NCBI GenBank assembly: GCA_964522805.1
Contig: CAZFWP010000094.1
Span: 1 to 6,932 of the forward strand
Direction: 5' to 3'
Source of the DNA: CAZBYL01 sp964522805
Lineage (GTDB): Bacteria; Synergistota; Synergistia; Synergistales; Synergistaceae
Length of the DNA stretch: 6,932 nucleotides
In this document: positions 1 through 6,325 of the stretch, piece after piece
Layout of the letters: each line of letters starts with the position of its first letter
Position numbering within the stretch: the first letter of the stretch is position 1
Translations under genes and position numbers: made by a program
The notes under the pieces: generated by a model
What the model was told of the DNA's origin: nothing
Seen by the model: only the letters and a program-made list of their open reading frames with translations
The model's database searches: none

Positions 1-1773
1 GGCGTAGTCGTCGCCGATGCTGTCGAGCATGACAATGATGTTTTTGGTTGTTTCCCCTGTTTGGACGGTTTTGATTAGGGGTCTTTGGTTTTTGGCGGTG
101 ATTGACGGCTGAACGGCTGATTTGTTCATCAGATCTTCAAACTCGCCAAGCGGCAACGGTTTTGCGTAATAGTATCCCTGCACGTATTCGCAGTCCAGCG
201 CCTTTAAAAGCTCTATCTGCGCGCCTGTTTCGACTCCCTCGGCGATGACAGTGAGGTCGAGCCATTTTGCCAAGTTGATGATAAAGCTGAGGATGCTTTT
301 ATTGTGGCTCTTTTTTTCTTCGTTTTGGATAAATTTTATGTCCAATTTCAGTACATCGATAGGGAGTTCGGAGAGCATATTCAAAGATGAATAGCCTGTG
401 CCGAAATCGTCCATTTCAATGACAAATCCCAGTTTTTTCAGCTTTGATACAGCGTTTATCAGTTGTTCGGGGTTTTCCGTGTATGCTGTTTCGGTTATTT
501 CCAGATGGAGATATGAGGGGCTGAGATGATATTTTTTTATCATCGTTGTCAGTATGTCGGGTAACTGCGGATTGTAGACGTCGGCGCGGGAAACATTGAC
601 GGATATCGGCATCATGAAGCCGTCGCCGTCCAGCCACTCTCTCATTTTTTTGCAGCACTGCTCCCAAATGTAGATGTCTAAGTCGGTGATAAAGCCATTT
701 TTCTCAAACAGGGGTATGAATTCCGCCGGCGACATAATGCCCCGTTCCGGGTGAATCCAGCGCACCAACGCTTCGCAGCCGGCGACATTTTCCGTTTTCA
801 GGTTGTATTTTGGCTGGAAGTAGACGTTAAATTGACCGCTGTCGAGAGCGTTTTTCATGTTTGAGGTGATAAATTGTTCATTAAGCAGCTTCTGCCGCGA
901 GGTGTCGTCATAGTGGGCGAAGTATGTCTCATATTTGCCTTTGATGGAATTTTTGGCAAGCGACGCCCTGTCACAGGCGATGTTTATCGGTATATCTGTG
1001 TCGTCGATGAAGTATATGCCGTAGCGCAGGATAATGTTGAGGTTGATGTTTGCCACGTTTATGGATTCTGTTTTTTTGATAAAGGGGCTGTTTTCATAGC
1101 TTTCTTGGTGTTCGATTAAAAAGGCGAATATATCGCTGCCGATGCGGCCGCAGATTCCGTGGTCGGCAACCGCCTCACAGATCATCTCCCCCACATATTT
1201 CAGCAGCTTATCGCCCGCTTTTGTACCGTAGAGGTCGTTCACCAATTTAAAGCGTTCGATGTCACAGCAGAGCAAGTCATATTTTTTGTCGGGGTTATTT
1301 TTCAGAACATCTCCCGCGTGCAGATAGAAATATTCTTTTGAGTACAGGCCCGTGAGCGGGTCGTTTTGCACCGAGTTGACAAAAGCTGCCGTTTCGCGCA
1401 GATAAATTGTGTTGGCGATGCGGTGCCTGATGATTTCCGGTTTGTATGGCTTGAGTATGTAGTCGTAGGCACCGAGGGAGAGAGCCTTGATCTCCGCGTC
1501 ATCACTGTCTTGACCGCTGGCGACGATTACCGGTATTTGGGACATTATTGGGTCGCAGCGCATCTCTTTCAGCACTTCATAGCCGTCCATTACGGGCATC
1601 ACAATGTCCAACAGCACGGCGGAGATGGTGTCGCCGTGTTTTTTTAAGACAGAGAGGGCTGTTTCACCGTTTTCAGCTTCCAAGGTGAGGTAGTTCGTTC
1701 CCAGTATTTTCGTGAGAATTTGCCGATTCACACTGCTGTCATCAACGAGGAGTATTTTCTTTGGTGACGGCAT
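1..1773 (-). CDS. Response regulator with REC, degenerate GGDEF and EAL domains (c-di-GMP phosphodiesterase), partial at C-terminus
   Basis: The 591 visible residues have no stop and run off the left edge. The protein is probably a cytoplasmic two-component output that hydrolyses cyclic di-GMP. Residues 5-125 are a receiver domain: acidic pair D11-D12, phosphoacceptor D56 in LLDIVMP, S86 and K108-P109. Residues 135-290 are a GGDEF domain that opens with DPLTGLY (138-144) and has DIERFKLVND (171-180). Its signature reads R-I-G-S-D-I-F (210-216) instead of RxGGDEF, so cyclase activity is probably lost. Residues 300-550 are an EAL domain with all the usual catalytic motifs: EALVRW (334-339), N393, E425, DDFGTGYSS (455-463), K476, AEGVE (511-515) and Q532. 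A linker and a hydrophobic stretch (NIIVML, 578-583) follow, so another domain may lie beyond the window. The ATG at 1773 has a strong Shine-Dalgarno site 7 nt upstream. No partner kinase is visible. Confidence 0.93.
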   Translation of the reverse strand, partial: MPSPKKILLVDDSSVNRQILTKILGTNYLTLEAENGETALSVLKKHGDTISAVLLDIVMPVMDGYEVLKEMRCDPIMSQIPVIVASGQDSDDAEIKALSLGAYDYILKPYKPEIIRHRIANTIYLRETAAFVNSVQNDPLTGLYSKEYFYLHAGDVLKNNPDKKYDLLCCDIERFKLVNDLYGTKAGDKLLKYVGEMICEAVADHGICGRIGSDIFAFLIEHQESYENSPFIKKTESINVANINLNIILRYGIYFIDDTDIPINIACDRASLAKNSIKGKYETYFAHYDDTSRQKLLNEQFITSNMKNALDSGQFNVYFQPKYNLKTENVAGCEALVRWIHPERGIMSPAEFIPLFEKNGFITDLDIYIWEQCCKKMREWLDGDGFMMPISVNVSRADVYNPQLPDILTTMIKKYHLSPSYLHLEITETAYTENPEQLINAVSKLKKLGFVIEMDDFGTGYSSLNMLSELPIDVLKLDIKFIQNEEKKSHNKSILSFIINLAKWLDLTVIAEGVETGAQIELLKALDCEYVQGYYYAKPLPLGEFEDLMNKSAVQPSITAKNQRPLIKTVQTGETTKNIIVMLDSIGDDYA

Positions 1774-1780
1774 CACAGCA

Positions 1781-1788
1781 CCCCCCTT
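1781..1788 (-). promoter_or_regulatory. Ribosome binding site of the REC-GGDEF-EAL gene
   Basis: On the minus strand AAGGGGGG lies 7 nt before the ATG at 1773. It fixes that ATG as the start, and the receiver domain begins a few residues later. Confidence 0.7.
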
Positions 1789-1910
1789 AAAGTGCGGATT
1801 CTGCATCATTTAAATCGTTGTCAGCTGCTTATGTTTATTGTGCTTCTCCCACCCGCGAAAAAATTTGTGCGCTTTGCGCGGCAGGCGCGGTGTATCAAGT
1901 CGTTTTTTTG

Positions 1911-2438
1911 CTAGCGCAGTCTGATAATTTGAAAAATCTGCGCTCTGGTGCCGTTTTCTTCGTAACCATGGTAGCGAGTGCGCGGTGTGCGGTTATCGCC
2001 GGGGAGGTCAAGAGCCAGCCCCGTGCCGACGTTTATAAAGCTGTAGCCGCCGTTTTCCATTTCATAGATGCGCCACCTTTGGTTGGAGCCTCCGTGATAG
2101 GGCCAAATGATCACCGGTGTGCCGTTTTGCGCGCGCCCTTCGGCGATGTCAAGGGCCAAGTTTGTGTCGCGCCATAAAATTTTAAATTGGTCTCCGCCAA
2201 TGCCGATAATGCGCCAGTGGCGCCAGTTGCGGTTGTTTTCGTTGTGAAATATCATTACTTTGCTGTTTTTGCCATAGGTTTTATTGGGCAGCCAAGAGGC
2301 AGTTACCACTAATCTGCTGTCAATGGGACGGATGAGGTAGCGCCCGTCGTAGAGCTCTCTCGCATCAGCAGAGGCCGAGGATAGCAGTGTGATAAGTGAA
2401 ACTGTCAGTGTAAAAAGGATTAACAATTTTTTATTCAA
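1911..2438 (-). CDS. Small secreted ricin-type beta-trefoil lectin
   Basis: The 175-residue product is predicted to be exported and to bind carbohydrate. Residues 1-24 form a signal peptide: charged NKK, a hydrophobic core and a signal peptidase I site after SASA (A24), with a second option after ADA. The rest is a single beta-trefoil of three repeats, about 29-80, 81-127 and 128-175. These carry QxW-like positions RHW (73-75), QRW (120-122) and QIF (167-169). The second and third repeats have the LALD motif (94-97, 141-144), where the Asp usually contacts sugar. The first has LVVT instead, so perhaps two sites bind. No enzyme domain, cell-wall anchor or LPxTG motif is seen, so it is a stand-alone lectin whose ligand cannot be told from sequence. 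The TTG start at 2438 is preferred because GGAG lies 8 nt upstream; the in-frame ATG at 2456 has no Shine-Dalgarno site. It lies 137 bp upstream of the signalling gene. Confidence 0.85.
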   Translation of the reverse strand: MNKKLLILFTLTVSLITLLSSASADARELYDGRYLIRPIDSRLVVTASWLPNKTYGKNSKVMIFHNENNRNWRHWRIIGIGGDQFKILWRDTNLALDIAEGRAQNGTPVIIWPYHGGSNQRWRIYEMENGGYSFINVGTGLALDLPGDNRTPRTRYHGYEENGTRAQIFQIIRLR

Positions 2439-2446
2439 GCAAATTT

Positions 2447-2450
2447 CTCC
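2447..2450 (-). promoter_or_regulatory. Ribosome binding site that selects a TTG start for the lectin
   Basis: GGAG lies 8 nt upstream of TTG at 2438, and that codon begins a standard signal peptide (M-N-K-K-L-L). The ATG at 2456 lies upstream of this site and has only AT-rich sequence before it, so it is unlikely to be used. Confidence 0.6.
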
Positions 2451-2473
2451 AGTCATATTATGCGTATTAGTAG

Positions 2474-2504
2474 TTATTATAACCTAATAATCGTGGTTAG
2501 GAAA
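2474..2504 (-). promoter_or_regulatory. Candidate promoter of the lectin gene
   Basis: A perfect TATAAT -10 lies at 2476-2481 on the minus strand. At 17 bp spacing the -35 position reads TTTCCT (2499-2504), a poor match, so the promoter may be weak or activator-dependent. The -10 overlaps a short AT-rich inverted repeat, TTATTA-N5-TAATAA (2474-2490). Transcription would start near 2469, about 30 nt before the TTG start. The AT-rich setting makes a chance TATAAT quite possible. Confidence 0.4.
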
Positions 2505-2662
2505 CTATATATTGCTGTTAGACCAGCTCTATTACTTGAGAAATATCGTTGAGGGATTATCGTCATAAAATATAGCCTACGATGTTTTTATTTAGTTGAT
2601 ATGTATTTTTCCTTATAAATATTTTTTCTTGTCTCTCCGTGATTTATTATCTTGTGAAATTT

Positions 2663-2740
2663 ATCGCACAATACGAATAATCCGCAGCCATATATAATTT
2701 AAAATTTATATATGGCTGCGGATTGCGGTTTTGTGCCGAT
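2663..2740. repeat. 78-nt imperfect palindrome with 19-bp perfect inner arms
   Basis: The inner arms 2679-2697 and 2706-2724 are perfect reverse complements of 19 bp around an 8-nt AT-only loop. After a small asymmetric internal loop the pairing resumes: 2663-2671 (ATCGCACAA) matches 2731-2740 with one bulged C. Neither strand has a T-tract directly after the hairpin, so a simple intrinsic terminator is not a good fit. A REP- or MITE-like repeat, an mRNA-stabilising 3' hairpin for the hydrolase transcript, or a protein-bound site are all possible. No clear target-site duplication is seen. Confidence 0.8.
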
Positions 2741-2828
2741 GCTTTTAAACAAAGAGCTTTTTATTAAAATTTGCTATGGCAGTTAATGCAGAGCACTGCT
2801 GATTTTCTTATGAAAATTTTTTAAAGGA

Positions 2829-3731
2829 CTACTCCACATTGATGATAAAGTTGCAGAAAGTCCAGTAGAAGATGTCAAAATTTTCCAAGAAGGCGGTCTG
2901 TGAGGCATGGGGGATTACCGCCATGCGCGACCCCGGTATCAAAGAGCGGTAGTATTCGCAGCTTTTGCTGCTCACTTGGTCAAACTCGCCGATGATGAAG
3001 AGTACGGGAACTTTGATTTGCGGCAGACGCGGCGTAATGTCCATATCTTTTAATATTCCCGTGCAGGAGAACTCACTCGGCCCCCACATGCGGCGGTATA
3101 CTTTCATTCCTTCTGTCGATTTGCTGCGCACGGCCTTGGTAAAGTTGGCGTTTCCCAAGCGGCTGATTTGGTCGTTGCGGCATTGGAAATTGTTGTTGAA
3201 TTTGGAGATGATTTCCTGGTAGCCGCTGCTGTCAAAACAGGTGCCGTTTTCATACTCATGAACAACGTTTAGCGCCTCGTCGCCCATTTCTTCCAGCCGC
3301 ACCATGGCATCTTTGATCCACAGCTCGGTGCTGAGGAAGGGGCTGGTCATGGTTACGGAGATTATCGGGGAATCGGGGTTGGCAAATAGGTGTTCCGCCG
3401 CAAGATAGGCTCCCCACGAACGTCCGATAACGTGCAGGCGCGGAGCGTTTATCGTTTTTATCACCGTAGTGAGGTTTTCAACATAGTATTCAGGTTTCCA
3501 CTGATGTTCCTCATCCATGTGAGCAGCCTCGTCACTGCCGATTTGGTTGTAGAAGTAGACGATGCGGTTTTCAGCCAGTTTTTCCGCCATGGGCATGAAG
3601 GAAGAGCAGTTACCTCCCGGACCGCCGTGGATGTAAAGCACAGGCACTGTTTTTTCAATATCTCCAAGTTTGCTGAGGCTGATAAAACCTCCGGGCACAT
3701 TGACAAATTCTGTACTCATTTTTGCTGCCAT
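2829..3731 (-). CDS. Alpha/beta hydrolase, proline iminopeptidase-like (peptidase family S33)
   Basis: The 300-residue protein matches the prolyl aminopeptidase group of alpha/beta hydrolases, which release N-terminal residues, typically proline, from peptides. HGGPGG (35-40) forms the oxyanion loop. GRSWGAY (103-109) is the nucleophile elbow with S105. The stretch at 215-236 (MWGPSEF, TGILKDMD, RL) is the cap-to-core signature of this family. GEFD (248-251) supplies the acid, D251. Where the catalytic His is expected the protein reads PHASQTAFLEN, giving Q278 with a nearby H275, so activity is uncertain. No signal peptide is seen, so it is probably cytoplasmic. The ATG at 3731 is chosen because AAAGAGGG lies 9 nt upstream. 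A TTG at 3755 would place that ribosome binding site inside the gene, and an ATG at 3719 is a less likely alternative. It lies beyond the ATPase terminator, so it probably has its own promoter in the AT-rich stretch 3750-3800. Substrate is unknown. Confidence 0.85.
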   Translation of the reverse strand: MAAKMSTEFVNVPGGFISLSKLGDIEKTVPVLYIHGGPGGNCSSFMPMAEKLAENRIVYFYNQIGSDEAAHMDEEHQWKPEYYVENLTTVIKTINAPRLHVIGRSWGAYLAAEHLFANPDSPIISVTMTSPFLSTELWIKDAMVRLEEMGDEALNVVHEYENGTCFDSSGYQEIISKFNNNFQCRNDQISRLGNANFTKAVRSKSTEGMKVYRRMWGPSEFSCTGILKDMDITPRLPQIKVPVLFIIGEFDQVSSKSCEYYRSLIPGSRMAVIPHASQTAFLENFDIFYWTFCNFIINVE

Positions 3732-3740
3732 GGAAAAGCA

Positions 3741-3748
3741 CCCTCTTT
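3741..3748 (-). promoter_or_regulatory. Ribosome binding site of the hydrolase gene
   Basis: AAAGAGGG on the minus strand lies 9 nt before ATG 3731 and supports that start over the upstream TTG at 3755. Confidence 0.5.
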
Positions 3749-3806
3749 CGGCCAATATATTTGCTTATATTTATATGCTATCATAATTTTCTGAATATTC
3801 AAAGGT

Positions 3807-3830
3807 AAAACCCGCAGGCGTCAGCTGCGG
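3807..3830 (-). terminator. Intrinsic terminator after the P-type ATPase gene
   Basis: On the minus strand CCGCAG (3830-3825) pairs with CTGCGG (3817-3812) across a 7-nt loop, followed by G and TTTT (3810-3807). The 5' arm overlaps the last codons of the ATPase, and the stop codon lies in the loop. It should separate the ATPase from the hydrolase. Confidence 0.65.
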
Positions 3831-6071
3831 ATATGCGCTATGCCCCGCCTTACCGTTTTTGCTGTTTCCGACGCCAAAACCACAGTGAAGGCGACGGCGA
3901 CTATTTTCAGCCACATTGCCGCTGTGAGGGGCACAGTGTCAAAGAACATGCCGCCAAACTGGGTGATGATGACCTGAAAGGCGAAGGTCAGTGCGAATAC
4001 CGCAAGCATGGGTTTGTTGCCGGCAATGTTTTTGAAGATGCTCTCGTCGTGCAGCTCTCTGCTGTTGAAAGCGTTGAAGAGCTGAAAGATGACAAAGAGG
4101 GTGAAGAGCACCGTGGACATTTCCCTTTCCGACGCGCCCATGAAGTTCCATACGTGCTGCCCCAAGAATACTGCGGCGATGAAGAGCCCGTTGACGGCGA
4201 TGCGCGAGAGCATTTGCCGCGAGATGATGTTGGCGTCGCGTCTTGTGGGTTTTTTTTGCATGAGGTCGCCGCGTATGGGTTCAAGTCCCAGTGTGAGCGC
4301 GGGAGGCCCGTCCATGACGATGTTGAGCCATAGCAGCTGCATGGCGGTGAAGGGCGATTCAAAGCCCGCGAGGATGGAGAAGAGCACCACCGTTACCGAG
4401 GAGAGGTTTACCGTCAGCTGAAATTGGATGAATCTTTGGAAGTTGTCATAGATGCCGCGTCCCCACTGCACCGCACGCACGATGGTGGCGAAGGAGTCGT
4501 TGAGCAGGACGATGTCGCTGGCTTCTTTTGATACTTCCGTGCCGGTGATTCCCATGGCGATGCCGACGTCGGCGTTTTTTATCGCCGGAGCGTCGTTGAT
4601 GCCGTCGCCCGTTACCGCCACGATGTCGCCCATGGCTTTGAGAGCTTTGACTACACGCATTTTGATTGCGGGAGTGCTTCTGGCGATGACGCTTATTTTC
4701 GGCAGCGCAGCGGTGAGCTCTTTGTCGGAGAGCTCTTCCAGGTCGCGCGCTTCCACAGCCCTTTGCCCTTCTGTGAGTATGCCCAGCTCTTCGGCGATGG
4801 CTTTGGCGGTGACGAGGTTGTCGCCTGTGAGCATTTTTAGATTGATGCCGGCACTGCGGCACTCTTCCACCGCGCCGTAGACCTCTTTGCGCAATGGGTC
4901 GGTGATGGCGGCGAAACCATCATAGACCATATCGTTTTCTATTTCTTCGCGTCTTTCATTGTAATTTTCGTAGGTGAGTATTTCTTTGTGAGCAAAGGCG
5001 ATGACACGGCAGGCTTTTTTCTGGAAGGCGGTGATTTGCGCTTCAATGTCTGCTGCCTGCGCCTCGGTGACGCGTGACATGGCAAGGATTTTTTCGGGGC
5101 TGCCTTTTGAGTAAGCTACAGCCCTTCCCTCTGTCTCTGTCACGGTGGTCATTTTTTTGGTTTCGGAGGAGAAGGGGAAGCTGTGGAGTATTTCCAGCTC
5201 TTCCCGCACCTCTTTGTAGTCGCTTCCTCCCTCATAGGCGGCGTAGAGCAGTGCGCATTCCGTGGGGTTGCCGATAAAGGTTTTGCCGCCCTCTTCAATG
5301 TTGATGTCCGCGGTGCTGTTGATGCAGAAGTTGTTTATCAGATTTTGGTTTTGTAATGCGCAAGGTTTGATTATAGTGCCGCCGCTGTAGATGTCGGTGA
5401 CGGTCATGCGGTTTTCTGTGAGGGTGCCTGTTTTGTCGGAGCAGATGACGTTGATGCAGCCNNNNNNNNNNNNNNNNNNNNNNNNNNNNNNNNNNNNNNN
5501 NNNNNNNNNNNNNNNNNNNNNNNNNNNNNNNNNNNNNNNNNNNNNNNNNNNNNNNNNNNNNAAATAGCGCCGTGCTTTCTATGAGCCTGCCGTCTGCGGG
5601 AATTTTATCTCCCGTAGAGACGCAGACAATGTCTCCCACGACGATTTCTTTTTGTCCGATGAGGCATACTTCGCCGTCACGCAGCACCCGCACTTTAATA
5701 TCATCGTTGATACGCCCCAAGGCCTCAAAAGCTTTGGCGCTGCGCCCTTCCATGATGACGGTGATGGCTACGGAGAGCATGATGGCAGTGAAGATGCCGA
5801 CACATTCGATATAGTCCGCTTCCCCTCCGCTAAGACCGCGGGCGATGTTTACTCCGAGAGTGATCAGTGCCGCCATAATCAGCAGTATGACCATCGGTTC
5901 GCAGGAAGCCTGCGCTATTCTGCGCGCTAATGATATTTGTTTTTCTCTGGTGAAGGCGTTTTCTCCGTGAATTTTGCGGCTCTCTTCCGCCTGTTTTGCC
6001 GAAAGACCTTTTTTCGGGTCTACCGACAGAGATTGCAGTGTTTCCGCCGCGCTTTTTAAGAAGCTGTCCAT
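3821..6071 (-). CDS. PMCA-like cation-exporting P-type ATPase, probably Mn2+ and/or Ca2+ efflux; interrupted by assembly gap
   Basis: This membrane pump exports divalent cations at the cost of ATP. The N-terminal piece (170 residues, 6071-5562) has a cation-ATPase N-domain, two membrane segments (about 59-77 and 90-107) and the start of the actuator domain (STGDKIPADGRLIES, 152-166). The C-terminal piece (546 residues, 5461-3821) begins just before the phosphorylation site CSDKTGTLT (Asp is its residue 9). It then has KGSPE (119-123), DPLRKE, MLTGD (210-214), TGDGINDAP (284-292) and six membrane segments. M5 has QLTVNLSS and M6 has LNIVMDG, keeping the Asn and Asp ligands of site II. The SERCA M5 Glu is replaced by Ser, as expected for single-site PMCA-type pumps. 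The 100 N hide the TGES loop, M3 and M4, roughly 165 residues, so the full protein is about 880 residues. The two pieces are in different literal frames only because the N run is a placeholder. Start ATG 6071 follows GGGAGGT by 6 nt. A manganese riboswitch precedes the gene. Confidence 0.93.
5462..5561. other. Assembly gap of 100 N inside the ATPase gene
   Basis: Exactly 100 N, the usual placeholder for a gap of unknown size. Both flanks end on whole codons of the same ATPase, and comparison with the family places about 500 real bases here: the TGES loop, M3, M4 with its PEGL-type motif, and the approach to the DKTGT site. Translating through the N run gives a false frameshift. Confidence 0.95.
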
Positions 6072-6077
6072 TTTGTG

Positions 6078-6084
6078 ACCTCCC
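6078..6084 (-). promoter_or_regulatory. Ribosome binding site of the ATPase gene
   Basis: GGGAGGT lies 6 nt before ATG 6071. It fixes the start and rules out the in-frame ATG at 6113, which sits inside the leader terminator hairpin. Confidence 0.75.
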
Positions 6085-6100
6085 ATAAGAATTTCTGAAT

Positions 6101-6148
6101 AAAAAAGACCCATGCACTGCTCTTAATGAAAAGGGCGGTACATGAGTC
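6101..6148 (-). terminator. Riboswitch-controlled intrinsic terminator in the ATPase leader
   Basis: On the minus strand GACTCATGTAC (6148-6138) pairs along all 11 positions, two of them G-U, with GTGCATGGGTC (6117-6107), followed by six T (6106-6101). A small inner stem, CTTTT with AAGAG, can form in the loop. The 5' arm shares bases with the 3' strand of the aptamer's P1 helix (CTCA, 6146-6143) and with the conserved ATGAGAC. The terminator and the folded aptamer are therefore mutually exclusive, which is the layout of a ligand-activated antitermination switch. Confidence 0.85.
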
Positions 6149-6229
6149 TCATTATTTAAGACAAGCCAGACCGGGAAGGTCAGGATGTTGACTTGCCACG
6201 CAAGGGTACTTGCGCCAATTACTCCCTCA
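6143..6229 (-). ncRNA. yybP-ykoY (manganese) riboswitch aptamer
   Basis: The minus strand shows the conserved pieces of this class in order. GGGAGTA (6226-6220) comes first, then a hairpin CGCAAG-TACC-CTTGCG (6214-6199). GTCAACA (6192-6186) follows, then a second hairpin arm with CAAG/CTTG, CC/GG and GACC/GGTC helices closed by TTCCC (6195-6162). ATGAGAC (6152-6146) ends the motif. A closing P1 helix forms from TGAG (6229-6226) and CTCA (6146-6143). This class binds Mn2+ and is known to turn on exporters such as MntP, TerC/Alx-type proteins and P-type ATPases. The position in the leader of a cation-pumping ATPase, with a terminator that overlaps P1, fits an ON switch. The call rests on reading the motifs by eye, not on a covariance model. 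Confidence 0.85.
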
Positions 6230-6246
6230 GAGGGTTATTTTATTTT

Positions 6247-6268
6247 CAGTGGCAATATTAGACCACTG
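6247..6268. promoter_or_regulatory. Inverted repeat around the ATPase promoter -10, possible operator
   Basis: CAGTGG and CCACTG (6-bp perfect arms, 10-nt spacer) flank the -10 hexamer symmetrically and reach the expected transcription start. The placement would suit a repressor or metalloregulator. It does not match an operator consensus that I recognise, and a chance repeat cannot be excluded. Confidence 0.35.
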
Positions 6269-6285
6269 TTTGCAGAAATAGTCAA
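6257..6285 (-). promoter_or_regulatory. Sigma-70 type promoter of the riboswitch-ATPase transcript
   Basis: On the minus strand TTGACT (6285-6280) and TCTAAT (6262-6257) are each 5 of 6 matches to consensus, separated by exactly 17 bp. Transcription would start near 6250, about 20 nt before the aptamer, giving a leader of about 180 nt. Confidence 0.75.
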
Positions 6286-6325
6286 TCTTGTAACGGAGAT
6301 AATCGTCAATTTGTGCAAATATTTT

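Larger units (their letters stand above)
2457..2828. other. 372-base AT-rich intergenic region
   Basis: No convincing coding sequence is seen on either strand. The region holds the 3' flank of the hydrolase gene, a 78-nt imperfect palindrome (2663-2740), and the likely lectin promoter near its left end. No classic GC-rich hairpin with a T-tract follows the hydrolase stop at 2829. Confidence 0.6.

Noticed and set aside
1858..1879. Intrinsic terminator after the lectin gene
   Set aside because: GCGC-AAA-GCGC is only a 4-bp stem, and the T-tract starts 5 nt later. This is too weak to call.
2663..2740. Palindrome as a CRISPR unit or a normal intrinsic terminator
   Set aside because: There is only one copy, with no spacer-repeat pattern, and no T-tract adjoins either side of the hairpin.
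3732..3755. TTG at 3755 as the hydrolase start
   Set aside because: It would place the AAAGAGGG Shine-Dalgarno site inside the coding region and add eight residues with no family support.
3756..3805. Specific promoter for the hydrolase
   Set aside because: TATGAT (3780-3785) and TATAAA (3770-3775) could each be a -10, but neither has a -35 at good spacing. A promoter is likely in this stretch but cannot be pinpointed.
3833..4421. Plus-strand open reading frames opposite the ATPase
   Set aside because: They lie antisense to well-conserved ATPase motifs, have no ribosome binding sites and resemble no known family. They are frame shadows.
5295..5460. His/Arg/Gln-rich peptide that follows the N run in the N-terminal frame of the ATPase
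   Set aside because: It is the wrong frame of the ATPase, produced by the arbitrary gap length. The correct frame gives GCINVICSDKTGTLT.
6072..6113. In-frame ATG at 6113 as the ATPase start
   Set aside because: It lies inside the 3' arm of the leader terminator and has no ribosome binding site. ATG 6071 has GGGAGGT at 6 nt and begins the usual N-domain.
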